64,000 nt of DNA from Azorinus chamasolen (lineage: Eukaryota; Mollusca; Bivalvia; Cardiida; Solecurtidae). This document shows positions 30,096 to 42,000 of the stretch, one piece after another. A program made the position numbers and the translations under genes. The notes under the pieces were generated by a model that ran no database searches, was not told the DNA's origin, and was given only the letters and a program-made list of their open reading frames with translations. Numbering within the stretch: position 1 is the first letter of the stretch; each line of letters starts with the position of its first letter. The DNA lies in the NCBI GenBank assembly GCA_963576725.1, contig OY755241.1:24526449-24590448 (forward strand), in the 5' to 3' direction.

Positions 30096-33000
30096 TTACA
30101 ATGTATCTCTGAACTGCAGTAAATATTTGAATATTCATTTCTAATGAAAGTCTAAGATCTCCGAATAACAGTATTTTTGAGTCTGGTCTACAGAAAGGCC
30201 TGATGCTATTAAACCGATCAATCCGAAGTGCGTTGTACAGCGGACACGAAAGCAGATAATGTTCAGTACTTTCGACGCTACCACAAAGACAAAGAAGAGA
30301 ATCTACTAGATTTTTCTGGAACAACACAAGGTTGAGCGAACTGCAGTTTGTTCGCAAGCGGGTGTGTAATACCTGTCCTTTTCTATTTCCAGTTGTAAAA
30401 CGAAGGTGGCTTAGACATTTTGCATTGGTTAAGTGAATGTTTGAAACTTTGTACAGATCTAGAGTTTTTAATATCTTCAGACAAAGAGTTCCACATATTT
30501 AGTACAGAGGGAAGAAATGACTCTGCATAGAGTTTAGTTCGAGAGAAAGGGATTCGGACATTATTAGAATTTCGTAAACGGTATTGTGAGAATTCCCTGA
30601 CTTGTGATGGAATCAACGATGACAAATATGTTGGAGTAAGCTGATGGACCATTGTGTCAAACAGAACCAACTTGTGTGTTTGTCCCATTGTGTCAAACAG
30701 AACCAACTTGTGTGTTTGTCGTCTAGACTTGAGGGACTCCCACCCAGTTTCAGTGTATAATTCTTGTAATGATATAAGTTTAGTAGTTCCTGTCACAATT
30801 CTAGCTGCTTCCTGTTGAATTTTTTCAAGTTCTTCAGTTTGGTAGATTGTGCAGTTATCCCACGTGACATCGGCATATTCGAGAACTGGTCTAATAAAAC
30901 AAATATACACATTTTCTAGCGATTTCCTGTCAAGAACAAATTTTAATTTGCGCATAATTATACGTGGCCATGCTTTCGATTTTATGTATTCGATGTGAGA
31001 GTGCCAGCTCCCATTGTTTGAAAGAAGAACGCCTAAATGTCTGTGAGACTCAACTTCAGATATATCACAATTCAACATTGATAGAGAAGGGTGGCGGATG
31101 GATGGCGTTACGTTTTCGTGAGATAAGAAGCGACTCTGTTTTATTAGGGTTGAAAGATACCAGCCATGTTTTTGCCCAATCAGTTATTGTTTTAATGTCT
31201 TTGTCAAGAATTTCGGCAGAGATGTTAATGTGTTCAACTATAAGATAAAGACTGGTATCATCCGCAAAGAGACGAATATTAGAACGAATATCTGATACAA
31301 TGTCATTGATGTAAACAAGGAACAAAAGAGGACCCAAGATGGACCCTTGTGGCACTCCGGCCTTGACTTCGGCCCAATTAGATTTTACTCCGGGAATGAT
31401 CACTCGTTGTTTCCTTCCAGAGATATATACAGAAAACCACTCTAGAATATTACCCCTGATACCAGCTCCTTTCAATTTAGCAAGAAGACCCTTGTGCCAA
31501 ACTCTGTCAAACGCTTTACTTATATCAAAGAACACTGGCCTTACTTCCTTGCCTTCATCCAAGGCTTTACAGAAAGCATTATAAATATAAGTCAATTGGT
31601 TAACTGTCGAGTCACCAGGTATAAAGTCAGACTGAAAAGACGAGAAGTTGTTTGCAACGAAACAGTTGTAGACGTGCTTGAAGATTAATCTCTCTAGTAC
31701 TTAATCAATATTACTCAGCAGTGATATAGGGCGACAGTTGCTAACAACTCCTGGATCACCTTTTTAGCTCACCTGAGCAAAGCTCAGGGTGAGCTTTTGG
31801 GAGACTTGAATGTCCGTCGTGCGGTGTGCGTCGTCAACAATTTGCTTGTGAACACTCTAGTGGTCACAATTGTAGTCCAATCTTCATGAAACTTGGTCAG
31901 AATGAATGTCTTGATAAAATCTCGGACGAGTTCGAAAGTGGGTCAAGTTGGGTTATAAACTAGGTCACTAGGTCAATAGTAGGAAAACCTTGTGAACCCT
32001 CTACAGGTGACATTTTTAGCCCAATTTTCATGAAACTTGGTCAGAATGATTGTCTTGATAAAATCTCGGAGGAGTTTGAAAAATGGGTTATGTGGGGTAA
32101 AAAACTAGGTTACTAGGTCAAACAGTAGAAAGACCTTGTGAACACTAGTAGTCACAATTTTAGTCCAATCTTCATGAAAGTTGGTCAGAATGAATGTATT
32201 GATAAAATCTCGGACGAGTTCGAAAGTGGGTCAAGTGGAGTTAAAAACTAGGTCACTAGGTCAAACAGTAGAAAAACCTTGTGAACACTCTAGTGGTCAC
32301 AATTTTAGTCCAATTTCATGAAACTTGGTCAGAACGAATGTCTTGATAAAATCTCGGACTAGTTCGAAAGTGGGTCAAGTGGAGTTAAAAAGTAGGTCAC
32401 TAGGTCAAACAGTAGAAAAACCTTGTGGACACTCTAGTGGTCACAATTTTAGTCCAATCGTCATGAAACTTAGTCATGATTGTCTTGATAAAATCTCAAA
32501 CGAGTTTGAAAGTGGGTTATGTGAGGTCAAAAAGTAGGTCACTGGGTCATATCCTAGAGAAATCCAGTTTACACTCCAGTGGACACATTCTAGCCCAGTC
32601 TTCCTCAAACTTGCTCAGAGTGTTTGTCTTGGTGATATCAAGGTTGAGTGTGATCATGGGTTGGGTGGGAATAGAAAGTAGGTCACCAGGTCAAATCTTA
32701 GAAAAATACTTTAGAGAGCACATTTTTAGCCCAATCTTCATTGGTCAGAATCATTGTCTTGATAAAATCAATATACTAAATCTTTGAAAATCTTGTTCTA
32801 CAGAACCACTGCTCATGATCCACTGCTCATGATCCACTATCAACATTGTTCATATATTGTCTCTAATATTGACCCTACCCATGGGCTACCCTGCAAAAAT
32901 CTTAAATCTATGGTAATCAGATGAGCGATTAAAGACATTCCCTTGGCCGGCTTGGGTCTTTACAGCTAACCTGTGAAAAAGCATGCGGCACATGGTAAGA

Positions 33001-35612
33001 GCTATAGCAGTCTGCCTGTCAAGAACCACTGGAGCGTTCCATGTGAGGCCCGTCTCTTACATTTGATGATTTGGAAATGATTAGATTGTCACTAATGCAG
33101 TATATGTTTTTATTTTTTATTATGCTCCCTGAAACTATAAGAAGGAGCATATAGGCCCCGCTTTGTCCGTTCGGCCTGTGAATGTCAACAATTATTTCCA
33201 TTGCAAACAGTTAGGAGCCAGATCAGACGCCGGGTAACTCGGCGTCTGATCAGGCTCCAAACGGTTTGCCACTCAGATAAAAAATATCTTGAGATATTTC
33301 AACAAGGTGTATTTTTCTACATTTTACTTCAATGCATTTGCGTATAGATACGTTTAAACGGGAAATGATAACGTTTTCTCCACTGTACAAACAAACATGG
33401 CATGTATATATGAACGCCAGCTCTACAAGACAAGATTGAATTCTCAGCTTTAATTAGGGCGCCTTTGAACATATTATAGCTCTCCTCCACTGCAGGTTAA
33501 ATGGATTCTACTGCAGGCCAAATGTCCAGAGTTTTATCTCTGATATACATAAACGCTCAGGGTTTTTTTAATGTATTTAATCCTTATAAAATATTCATCT
33601 GCTAAATTGCTTGTCTGCTTCAAATGTGAAAGTGCTTCATAGTTTGTAAAGATTTGTGAAAATGTTGTCTGTCAAATAGCGTGGATCCAGATAAGATGCC
33701 GGGTTACTTGACGTCTCATCTGGATCCAACCTGTTTGCATATGTCCCTTTGTTTGTTAGTGGTAAGCTTCTTAAGGGTTGAACTTCTATTGGGTTCTGAC
33801 CAACAATGGTCTTTTGAGTATGTTCCCCTTGACTAATTGTATGTCAGGGCCTCTCTAGACAGAATGAGACGGCTTGCCATATTTTGCACACTTGTATCAT
33901 GCTTTTACTGTTACTTTCACGCCTATTGAGAACAATGGGGGGGAATCATTGAATGGACCTGGGTAATGTCTTTAAGGGCCATCTTGGCCCTCTTGTTTAA
34001 AAATTGCACAAACATGAGCTTTCCAAGATGAGGGAAATGCACCAGTGTTTATTGATTTGTTAAAAATATCACACAAAGGAGTACTCAGCTCGCTTGCTAA
34101 TTCTTTCAGTACCTCATTATTTATATCATCAGGTCCAGATGCTTTCCCTAACGGAAGGCATTTTAATACAGATTTAACTTTATCGACAGTAAATGTCAGT
34201 GTTGACAAAGTAGAATTATTCGGTACAATATAAGGAATGTCAGCGTTCTCTTCTGATAGAAGCGTTTGATTTGCAAAGAAATCATTGAGAAGGTTTGCCT
34301 TTTCATTGTCATCAGTAACTACTGTATTGTTATTAATCGACAGGAATGGACGGTTTATCGTTATCAGTGATAAAAGTTTTCATGGTTTTCCACCAGTCGC
34401 GCGACGAAAGGTTTCCAGATGCGAGTTTTAGATAATGTATTTTAATATTCCTGTTTTGCGTTACGAATAAGAGAAACACCTTCATTGCGTAATTTCTTAA
34501 ATTTATCCCATTGTCTATTATTAATTGATTTCTTTGCTTTTTTGTATGCCCGTTTCCTCGACCTTATTTTACGTTTAATATGTGACGTTATCCAAGGAGG
34601 TTCCCATGGTTTAACAGTAATATTTTTGTAAGGAATAGATTGCAAAGAAATTTCAAAATTTTTATCCGTGACTTGTTTCGCATATATATCAATATTGTCA
34701 ATCACATCCGTCCATTGAGTGGTACTTGCATTATGCCAAAGGAGATCGAAATTGCATTTATCATATTGCCAAACAGTTCGTTTAAAGGACGTCGGTTTGT
34801 TTTTCTTGAATTTATAAATTCCATAGATCGGACAATGGTATCTAGTCTGTTGGTTTAGAAAGGGATCAGAGACACCACCACTGGAGATGAGATTTTGTTT
34901 ATTATTAACAAGCATTATATCAATTAGAGATGATGAATGTTCAGTGAAGTGTGCTGGTTCTTCTATTAATTGTGAGAGACCAAATTGCTAAGAAAGAGAA
35001 TTAATTTCTCCGCTGTTGGCTTATTCAACATATTTAGGTTAAAGTCGCCAACGATTATTAAGTCATTTGCACGAGTCTACAGCTAAGTGTATTGAGTCTT
35101 CTATTTTGCTTAAACAATGGATTCCGGAATTAGGGGGTCTATAGAACACGCCTATCAAAATTCGTAATTGTTTGAGATTTATTTCAACCCAAATACATTC
35201 TACTTCCTTCAAATTCAGTTTTTCTTTTGTATGTTATTGTATTTTTTATGTAGACACAAATTCCCCCATATCCGTCGTCTCTGTCTTTCCTTTCAGGTTT
35301 ATAATAAGTGGGGATATTTAGGTAATCAGAAATAACAGATTCGTTCAGCCAAGTTTCCGTAAATGACAGAATATCAAAATCCTTAAGTTCCGTGTAAAGA
35401 TTGTCTATTTTGGGAAGTATACTTTGAACATTGTAGTGCACTAAAGAAAAGTTATGCATCAAACTGGAAAACGATTTATAAGAGCTTGAAGTTTCTGAGT
35501 CAAAACTATTCTGTAAGGGGAATGTGGGACCGGGGTTAGGATGTATATCACATGAGCGAATCAGAAGAGCTGCCAACAATACAAGACATTCATGATGTGT
35601 TATGAGGCACAT
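30096..35612 (-). mobile_element. LINE B (APE-type, CR1/L2/Jockey group), split by HINEs
   Basis: Minus strand, from ATG 35612. The N-terminus is hydrophobic and then carries SCDIHPNPGP, a 2A-like motif, before the APE endonuclease (FSLVHYNVQSILPK, SFTETWLNESV, DGYGGICVYI; later YHCPIYG where SDH is usual). RT follows: KASGPDDINNEVLKE (34208-33972), then after a HINE FFDISKAFDRVWHKG, GVPQGSILGPLLFLVYIND and the catalytic FADDTSLY (31595-31065), thumb and C-terminal SLLCLCGSVESTEHYLLSC (30357-30096). A 33-bp in-frame duplication (THKLVLFDTM twice) lies near 30660-30725. There are frameshifts and at least one stop, so the copy is inactive. A HINE at 31766-33995 splits the RT between its fingers and palm; another at 30095 removes the last residues. 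Confidence 0.8.
31766..33995 (+). mobile_element. HINE-like element, AGCTCACC family, with a different core, in LINE B
   Basis: Five T then AGCTCACCTGAGCAAAGCTC and partner GGTGAGCT; the 3' end is hairpin GGGCCATCTTGGCCC, CTCTTG|TT. The core (31840-32790) is six units of about 150 bp (TTCATGAAACTTGGTCAGAA, CTAGGTCACTAGGTCAAAC), unlike the other AGCTCACC elements. The last 1.1 kb holds unrelated sequence including two dispersed palindromes (33202-33269, 33681-33738). Termini are therefore conserved while cores are swapped. Confidence 0.8.
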
Positions 35613-35615
35613 TAA

Positions 35616-35905
35616 AAGGGTAAATATGTTCAGTAGAGATAATGCAAGTACAAAAATGAGTCATGCAGGAAACACCACATACAGAACAAACACTCGCCCG
35701 AACAGCAACACAAGGAAACAGCAAATGTACATAGGTAGAAAAAACAACAAGAGACGCACAAAGACAAAACAAACATACAATAGGAGGAAGATGGAAGTAC
35801 CGCCTTGGAACGGTCAGTGACAAAAGTCACCGGGGGTTTAAACCGGTTTATGGGCGCCCAACCTCACCCTTATTCCATTCCATAATGTGTTTAGTGAACA
35901 GTACA
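35616..35905 (-). mobile_element. Penelope-like element 3' end fragment
   Basis: Matches 10665-10935 closely: hairpin AGTGACTTTTGTCAC (with one change), GGCGGTAC, AAACCGGTTT and GGGCGCCC. It has no coding sequence, and lies directly upstream of the LINE B start at 35612. Confidence 0.7.
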
Positions 35906-36061
35906 TTCGAAATATATTTTTTATCTGGGTTGTAGCATCTATATACAAACTTAATACGATATACAAGATTTCCTGTCGACACAACATTTAAATACATAGA
36001 AAACATGCTGACATAACATGGTAGTAGTGTCATTAGGCACATCATATGTAATGTTAAGACT

Positions 36062-36099
<38 letters not shown>

Positions 36100-38402
36100 A
36101 ATAAATCTATCTATCTATCTATAACGTAGATCTGCATCTGTACGACGGCATGACGGCGGGAACTTTGTCACTAGTGAGTCTCATGTGATCTCGCAGAGTA
36201 ACAACAACAATCAGATGATACCATCAGCTAGTCGCACAACAGCAATGCAAAGCACGTTTGACCCAGTACACCGCCACATACCACACTCCTGTTCCAAACC
36301 ACCTGAGATCGAAGAAGAAATGTAAAGAAATGCAACTAGATGAGGGATTGTAAATAAACAAAACATTAAGTTAAACATGATAAGAACAGAGAGAAAAAGT
36401 TCGCTTTGAGGGATTCGGAAAAGTACATACTGCACAAACATTGGAAGGTATGGACAATATATCAATGTAGTTAACATTTCCGTTTCAGATGAAACATCGA
36501 GTAAACTTGGCGTCTCATCAACTTGGCATATCATAAGTGCCGTACACTTAGTTGAGAAGAACCATCATACAATTATACCTAAGACACCGGAGAGATATTG
36601 CTTTACATCGGTGTAAATTCACTCAGAAAGCTTACCTTTAACCCTTAGCCTGATGAGCAAACTATTCCAACACAATATTTTCACCTACTACGTGTCCAAA
36701 ATTCAAGCTTTAATCAATGTGTCTACCAGAATGCAACTAGAAGTCAAAAAGTTTGGATCCTGCTGAGACGCCAATGTACTCTGTGTTTCATCTGACTCCA
36801 AACTCTTTGCATAGGCACGAACTCATCCGCCCGTACCAGGCTAACAGTCAAAACGGCACGACGTTCGATAATAAAGTAAATGAGCAAGGAATATACATTC
36901 ATTCAACTTGTACCTGTGTCCAAGGAGTAAGGAATATGCATACATTCAACGTGTTCATGTGATCAAGGAGTAAGGAGTATAAACTTTATACATCCAGCGT
37001 GTGTCTGTGACCAAGGAGTAAGGAGCATATATACATTCAAAGTTAACCCGTGACCAAGGAGCTGTGATCAGACAATTGCTATAGGGATGCATCATTACTT
37101 TTATACAATGGAATGCCAATCTTGTATAATCTATGTCGACGATTCTATAAGTGACTTAACAGAAAACAAACAATTTGGCCGACATTTTACAGAATCAAAA
37201 GCATGTGTCTATTGCAGAAACTAGTCTGAATGCGCTCATTTCAGTTTGGATTCTTGCCGAAACGAAATACAAGAATAACAAAAAAAACGTTACTTAAGTC
37301 AGATACAAGTTAAAATTCAGAATCTTCCTGTTACCAGTGACGACATCAACCGAAGTATAAAAGTCAGTACTGACGTCCCCAAAATGAAAATAACCTGTGT
37401 ACATACATACGCGGGCGTTTAAAACCTTGTCGAAACGAAACACAAGATTATTCAATGTGGTAACAGACGATACATGTACAAATACAGGGTGGCAACTAGT
37501 GATCTCAGACCAGTATTCACCCGCTATCATCTTGTATTTGCCCTTTCCTTTATAGCGTCCTTTCCTTTCCATCTCTTTGTAACAGAGTAGACCCACGAGA
37601 CCCACGCCAGATGTATCCATAGGAACCACACAAACAGGGTCTACTCTGATTACTATGGAGAATATAGATATGTCTCCACAGTTTCTACAATTTCGTATTT
37701 CACTGTACATACTAATGCAATTGTAAGTGAAGATGTCATTTTTTCGCGTGAATAATCAGCATGGAAAGGGTTAACTGATAGTAATTCATGTAAATAAACA
37801 AGAAGATAACACAATAATCCAGTCTGAGATTCTAATTATCATATAAACAGATATAAAGGACACTGTGACGAATGCATTAACACTTATATGGTAACACACA
37901 AATTCATCTCCATTATTTTCATTGTAAATTCATTTTACCACATACCATGCCCAGTGTTTATACATAGACAAATACCAAAACGCCGGAAGTTTACTCCAAT
38001 ACGATTGAAGCACAAATGAGGTAGACCCAAACAAGACGGCTTCTACACAGACGCCTGATCAAAGTCTACTCAGTCTGCTTATGTAACCGTATAGATCTAA
38101 TGCCACAGCTTCGGTCGTAGTCTAAACATTCTATGTTCAAACACCTTACTTTCACCTGATAAATATCTGATAAATATTGTGTACCTAAATATTCACGGAG
38201 TAACAGGTTAAATAAAGCCTCAAGTAAATGGCACGAATGTCTGAATTGGCCTAATAACATACTGTACTACATGGGGGTCACTTTGTTCTCAAAACAGGAA
38301 GTGACGTCAGAGGGCAGCGTCCCGCGAATCACGTGTGACTCCTCATTCGTCATCGAGGGATAGCCAGGGGTCAGAGGAGTCATCAGGGGTCAGGCACCTG
38401 AC
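35906..38402. other. Spacer; no recognised gene
   Basis: Contains an (AT)n tract at 36063-36096 followed by ATCT repeats and dispersed palindromes at 36751-36810 and 38014-38082. A 138-codon minus frame at 37294-37710 has no recognisable domain and is interrupted by repeat motifs. Unique-looking intergenic DNA. Confidence 0.5.
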
Positions 38403-38766
38403 TATCCCACTTTCCCGATGACGGATCAGGAAAAGATCTCGGATATTTTCCCGGAGGCAAGGGACGCGGTCGCGGTTAGTCTTGACTCATAGCTGACATC
38501 ACGAAACCGCACTTCAACGACCCCGGAAATGCGTCCGAATCCCACACTCCCGATGACGGATCAGGAAAAGGTCTCGGATATTTTCCCGGAGGCAAGGGAC
38601 GCGGTCGTGGTTAGTCTTGACTCATAGCTGACATCACGAAACCGCACTTCAACGGCCCCGGAAATGCGTCGGAATCTCCCCCCTAGGAAAATGACGATCC
38701 CACATTCCCGATGACGGATCAGGAAATGGTCTCGGATATTTTTCCGGAGGCAAGTGGCGAAGTCGT
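38403..38766. repeat. About 126-bp tandem repeat, 2.7 copies
   Basis: The unit GATGACGGATCAGGAAAAGRTCTCGGATATTTTCCCGGAGGCAAG (shown in degenerate form, positions 38418-38462) recurs at about 38555 and 38711, with GC-rich spacer GACATCACGAAACCGCACTT. It lies just upstream of a TATA-containing stretch. GC content is well above the surroundings. Confidence 0.8.
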
Positions 38767-38808
38767 AAGTGATTCAGCGACTGGTAGGCCTAGGGGTTAA
38801 AGTGTTCT

Positions 38809-38888
38809 GGTATATAAATAAGAAAGTCCAACCTTTTATAACGCTATTTCAGTTCTCCGTGTAAAAACACTCCGACCGACGCTCTGAG
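38809..38888 (+). promoter_or_regulatory. Possible host promoter and first exon
   Basis: GGTATATAAATAAG at 38809-38822 is a good TATA box; about 65 bases on, GCTCTGAG|GTAAGA is a strong splice donor (GT at 38889). Any exon would be noncoding or only a few codons long. It points away from the minus-strand micro-exon gene. No downstream plus-strand exon was recognised, so this is tentative. Confidence 0.35.
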
Positions 38889-39097
38889 GTAAGAATTAAA
38901 CGAAATTGACTGTACATCAGTTAAAACTGACCATCACACATGTATACAGCGGTTCGCTCGCTTGTCAAACCTGTCAAAATATCCATAGTCTCGGGGTAAA
39001 AAACTGTGTTGGTCTTCTAAAGCGAAAAATGTTTAAGGCCGGTGACAAAATAAAAGTTACCACCTGTTTTTTGTTCTCTTAAATTTAATATTCCTTT

Positions 39098-42000
39098 TTA
39101 ATTCAGAATATTTCTCAAGTCTTTCACCATACGGTCTAATTCCTCCAACTTCAGGACGATTCTCGACAGCTGGTTCTTGGCCTCGAACTAGACAAAGAGG
39201 GAGAGAGAGAGAGAGAGAAATAATCGTAACCTGTCTTCAAATGTACAGTCGAATCTCGATATCCCGAAGTTGATGGGACTGTTTTTTACAAGTTCGAATT
39301 ACCGGACTTATAAATAGAGTCTCCCACAACCATAATTCTATTCGAGGAACCATTCTTTATTGAGATAGACTATTTGACTTATGCAAGATTTCGCATGAAT
39401 TCGACATATCTCAGTTCGATATATCGAAGTTCGCCTGTACATGTAATACGTTATGCATATCCGATAAATTGACATTACTCGGGCTTTAACTTTTTTCAGA
39501 AAGATCCCGTTGAAGCAAACTATCAAAATGTACAAAAATATATCCACTATAACACGATTTACTTGAAATTTGATAATTGTCAGAACATTAGTTTTCTACT
39601 GGAGTACCAATAATTTAATTAGGATTGATAAGTAAAAGATGTGTAATGTGTTGCAACTGTTTGTTTGGATTCCAAGATTTGTCAAGTTACGCGCCATTAA
39701 ATCAGTATTCCTTGTGATCTCCTCAAAATAAAGTGGGTAATACAACAATGAACATATCAATAACAATAAATAACCGCAAGGATTTATAAAAGTGATTTTC
39801 TTCTAATTATAGTGTCGGTGTATTAAACAATCGTATGTTTAAAGTGAAAAATGATAAAGTGATGGCTTTAAAAGTTAAAACGCAATACATGTATACTTTA
39901 CTTACGATTTTCACCTCAGACTCCCAAGCGATCAATGACATTTCGCAGCAGGACTGAGGGAAAAAATATACATCTGTGTAAGGTCTCGATGTGATGATGT
40001 TAGAACTGACTACACTGTAAAGAATTTTTATATTAAGGTGGTTTAAACGATACCAAAAAAAAAACGCTGAAAATGCGCGACCTTGATGAAATGTCAACAT
40101 CTAGACACCCGTACAAAGTTAATTGGCGTAAATAAATTACTGATACTACGACTGTAACGATTAACCCTTATCATGTCGCGAAAAATGTCGTCTGCTAAAT
40201 GTCTGTTAAAATTTCCCTTTAGTTTTCTTTGCTGCAGACATTAGATGAAGAATACATTGTACTAATTAGTATCTCAAAGCAATATATGTATACGCGACGA
40301 CAAAGATCAAAAGCATATGCGCAATAACTTAAAAGAATAATGAGAAAGAATGACTTACCGTATCTAGGATAAGGGTTAACAAACTCAGGACTAGACATTA
40401 TGTCGTAAAAAAAAATAAAGAAATAAAATAAAAACCCTTACGTCGGTAGCCGGGGACAATTGGTCTAGGACTGGAGTTGACATTCGTATAGGCTAAAATG
40501 TATGGAAAACCTTACATGAACCCACGTATATAAACAGATTTGCGAACTCGGTATTGTGCAAGTTAACCCTTTACCCAATAGCCAAACCTCCAAACCCTTA
40601 TCTTACACCGATATAGGTAAGCCTTATCCGATAATCAATAACCATTATCTATGTGGTAAGCGTAACACACCCTCACCAATACAGTTTATTGGAAATATTG
40701 GAAAATTAGTTTGAATCTGACACCTGTCCTTTTCAATCCCATATAAATGCATTTATGTTTACCATTATCATTATAGTGTAAATAAAAAGTTTTTAGGGAA
40801 TTATTTATTTTTTTTGATGGTGTATTTTTCATGCAATTTGAAGTATGTACAAGCACAATACACGGGGATAAAACGAGGCAAGTCAATATATTTTCAGAAC
40901 TTTATTATAATTGACCTTAAAAACTCAGCTAAATATGTTCGGAACAGTAACCTATCGCCTGCTATTCAAAATTAAATATCATTTCCAAACAGGCTTGATC
41001 CAGATCAGATCTGAGTAAATAATTCCTATATTCATTCAGCGCGGACCCAGATCATACAGCGAGTAACTCAGCGCCGGTTCGGGATCCACGCTTGGATCGA
41101 TATCGGACGCTGAGAGACTCATTTCAGCCATTAAGGTTAGACCCAGATCAGAAGTTGAGTATGATGTCTGATCTGGATCTAGATCCAAACATTGATTTAG
41201 ATCAGATACTGAGTAACTCGGCACCGGACCTGGGTCCAAAATTTATCTAAATTAGATTCTGGGTAACTGTGTGTCTGATCTGAATCCAATTATAGATCCA
41301 GATTAGATGTTGAGTTTTCTGGTGCCTGATCTGGATCTAAAGTATTTAACCCGTCCAGGTTAGGGCCTGGCTCCAAAACGAATGCCGCCACCTGAAAAAA
41401 AAATAATCGGAAGACAAATTTCATCTGCATGTTCACTGAACTAAATGAAATCATGAAATTCCGACACATATAAATTATGCTATTTATTGTTCTTTGAAAC
41501 ATTTTCCGTTTTTATAATGCATTTGAGTCGAGCACAAGGAAAATGGAGAATGCGTTGCATTTCAAACAGTGTAGACTCAGATCAGCTGCATCTCACACGC
41601 AGCATCTGCTTCACACTGTTTGAAAATCACCAGAATATATGCATTATTTATTCATGTGGCCCAGCAAACAGTGTATATTCTGATCAGATGCCGCATGGGA
41701 AAAGCGGCTGCTGATCTGGGACTACACTGTTTACAGTCTCCCAACCCACTTTTCCTGATATCTGTCTCATTTGCATTTATTATGCATTAATCGAGAATCG
41801 AGATTTAGAATAGTTCCTGATCTGAGTCTACACAAATTCAGTTTTTTTGCATTATGGTATATTTATTAAATTAATTATGATGTAGATGAGACGCCACGTA
41901 GCTTGTCATTTCATCCAGATCTAAACTGAATGGCGATTATGAACGAATTATTCGTTTTATATCAATTCAGACAGTTTGGATCTCGATAAAAAATATCGGC

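Noticed and set aside
32325..32787. Plus frames at 32325-32787
   Set aside because: HINE core-repeat translations (GQVELKSRSLGQ repeated).
37294..37710. 138-codon minus-strand frame
   Set aside because: No recognisable domain, no splice or promoter context, and it includes a dispersed-palindrome sequence.
41036..41502. Frames rich in SYSxSDL and LDPDQ
   Set aside because: They are translations of the degenerate palindrome cluster, not a repeat protein.
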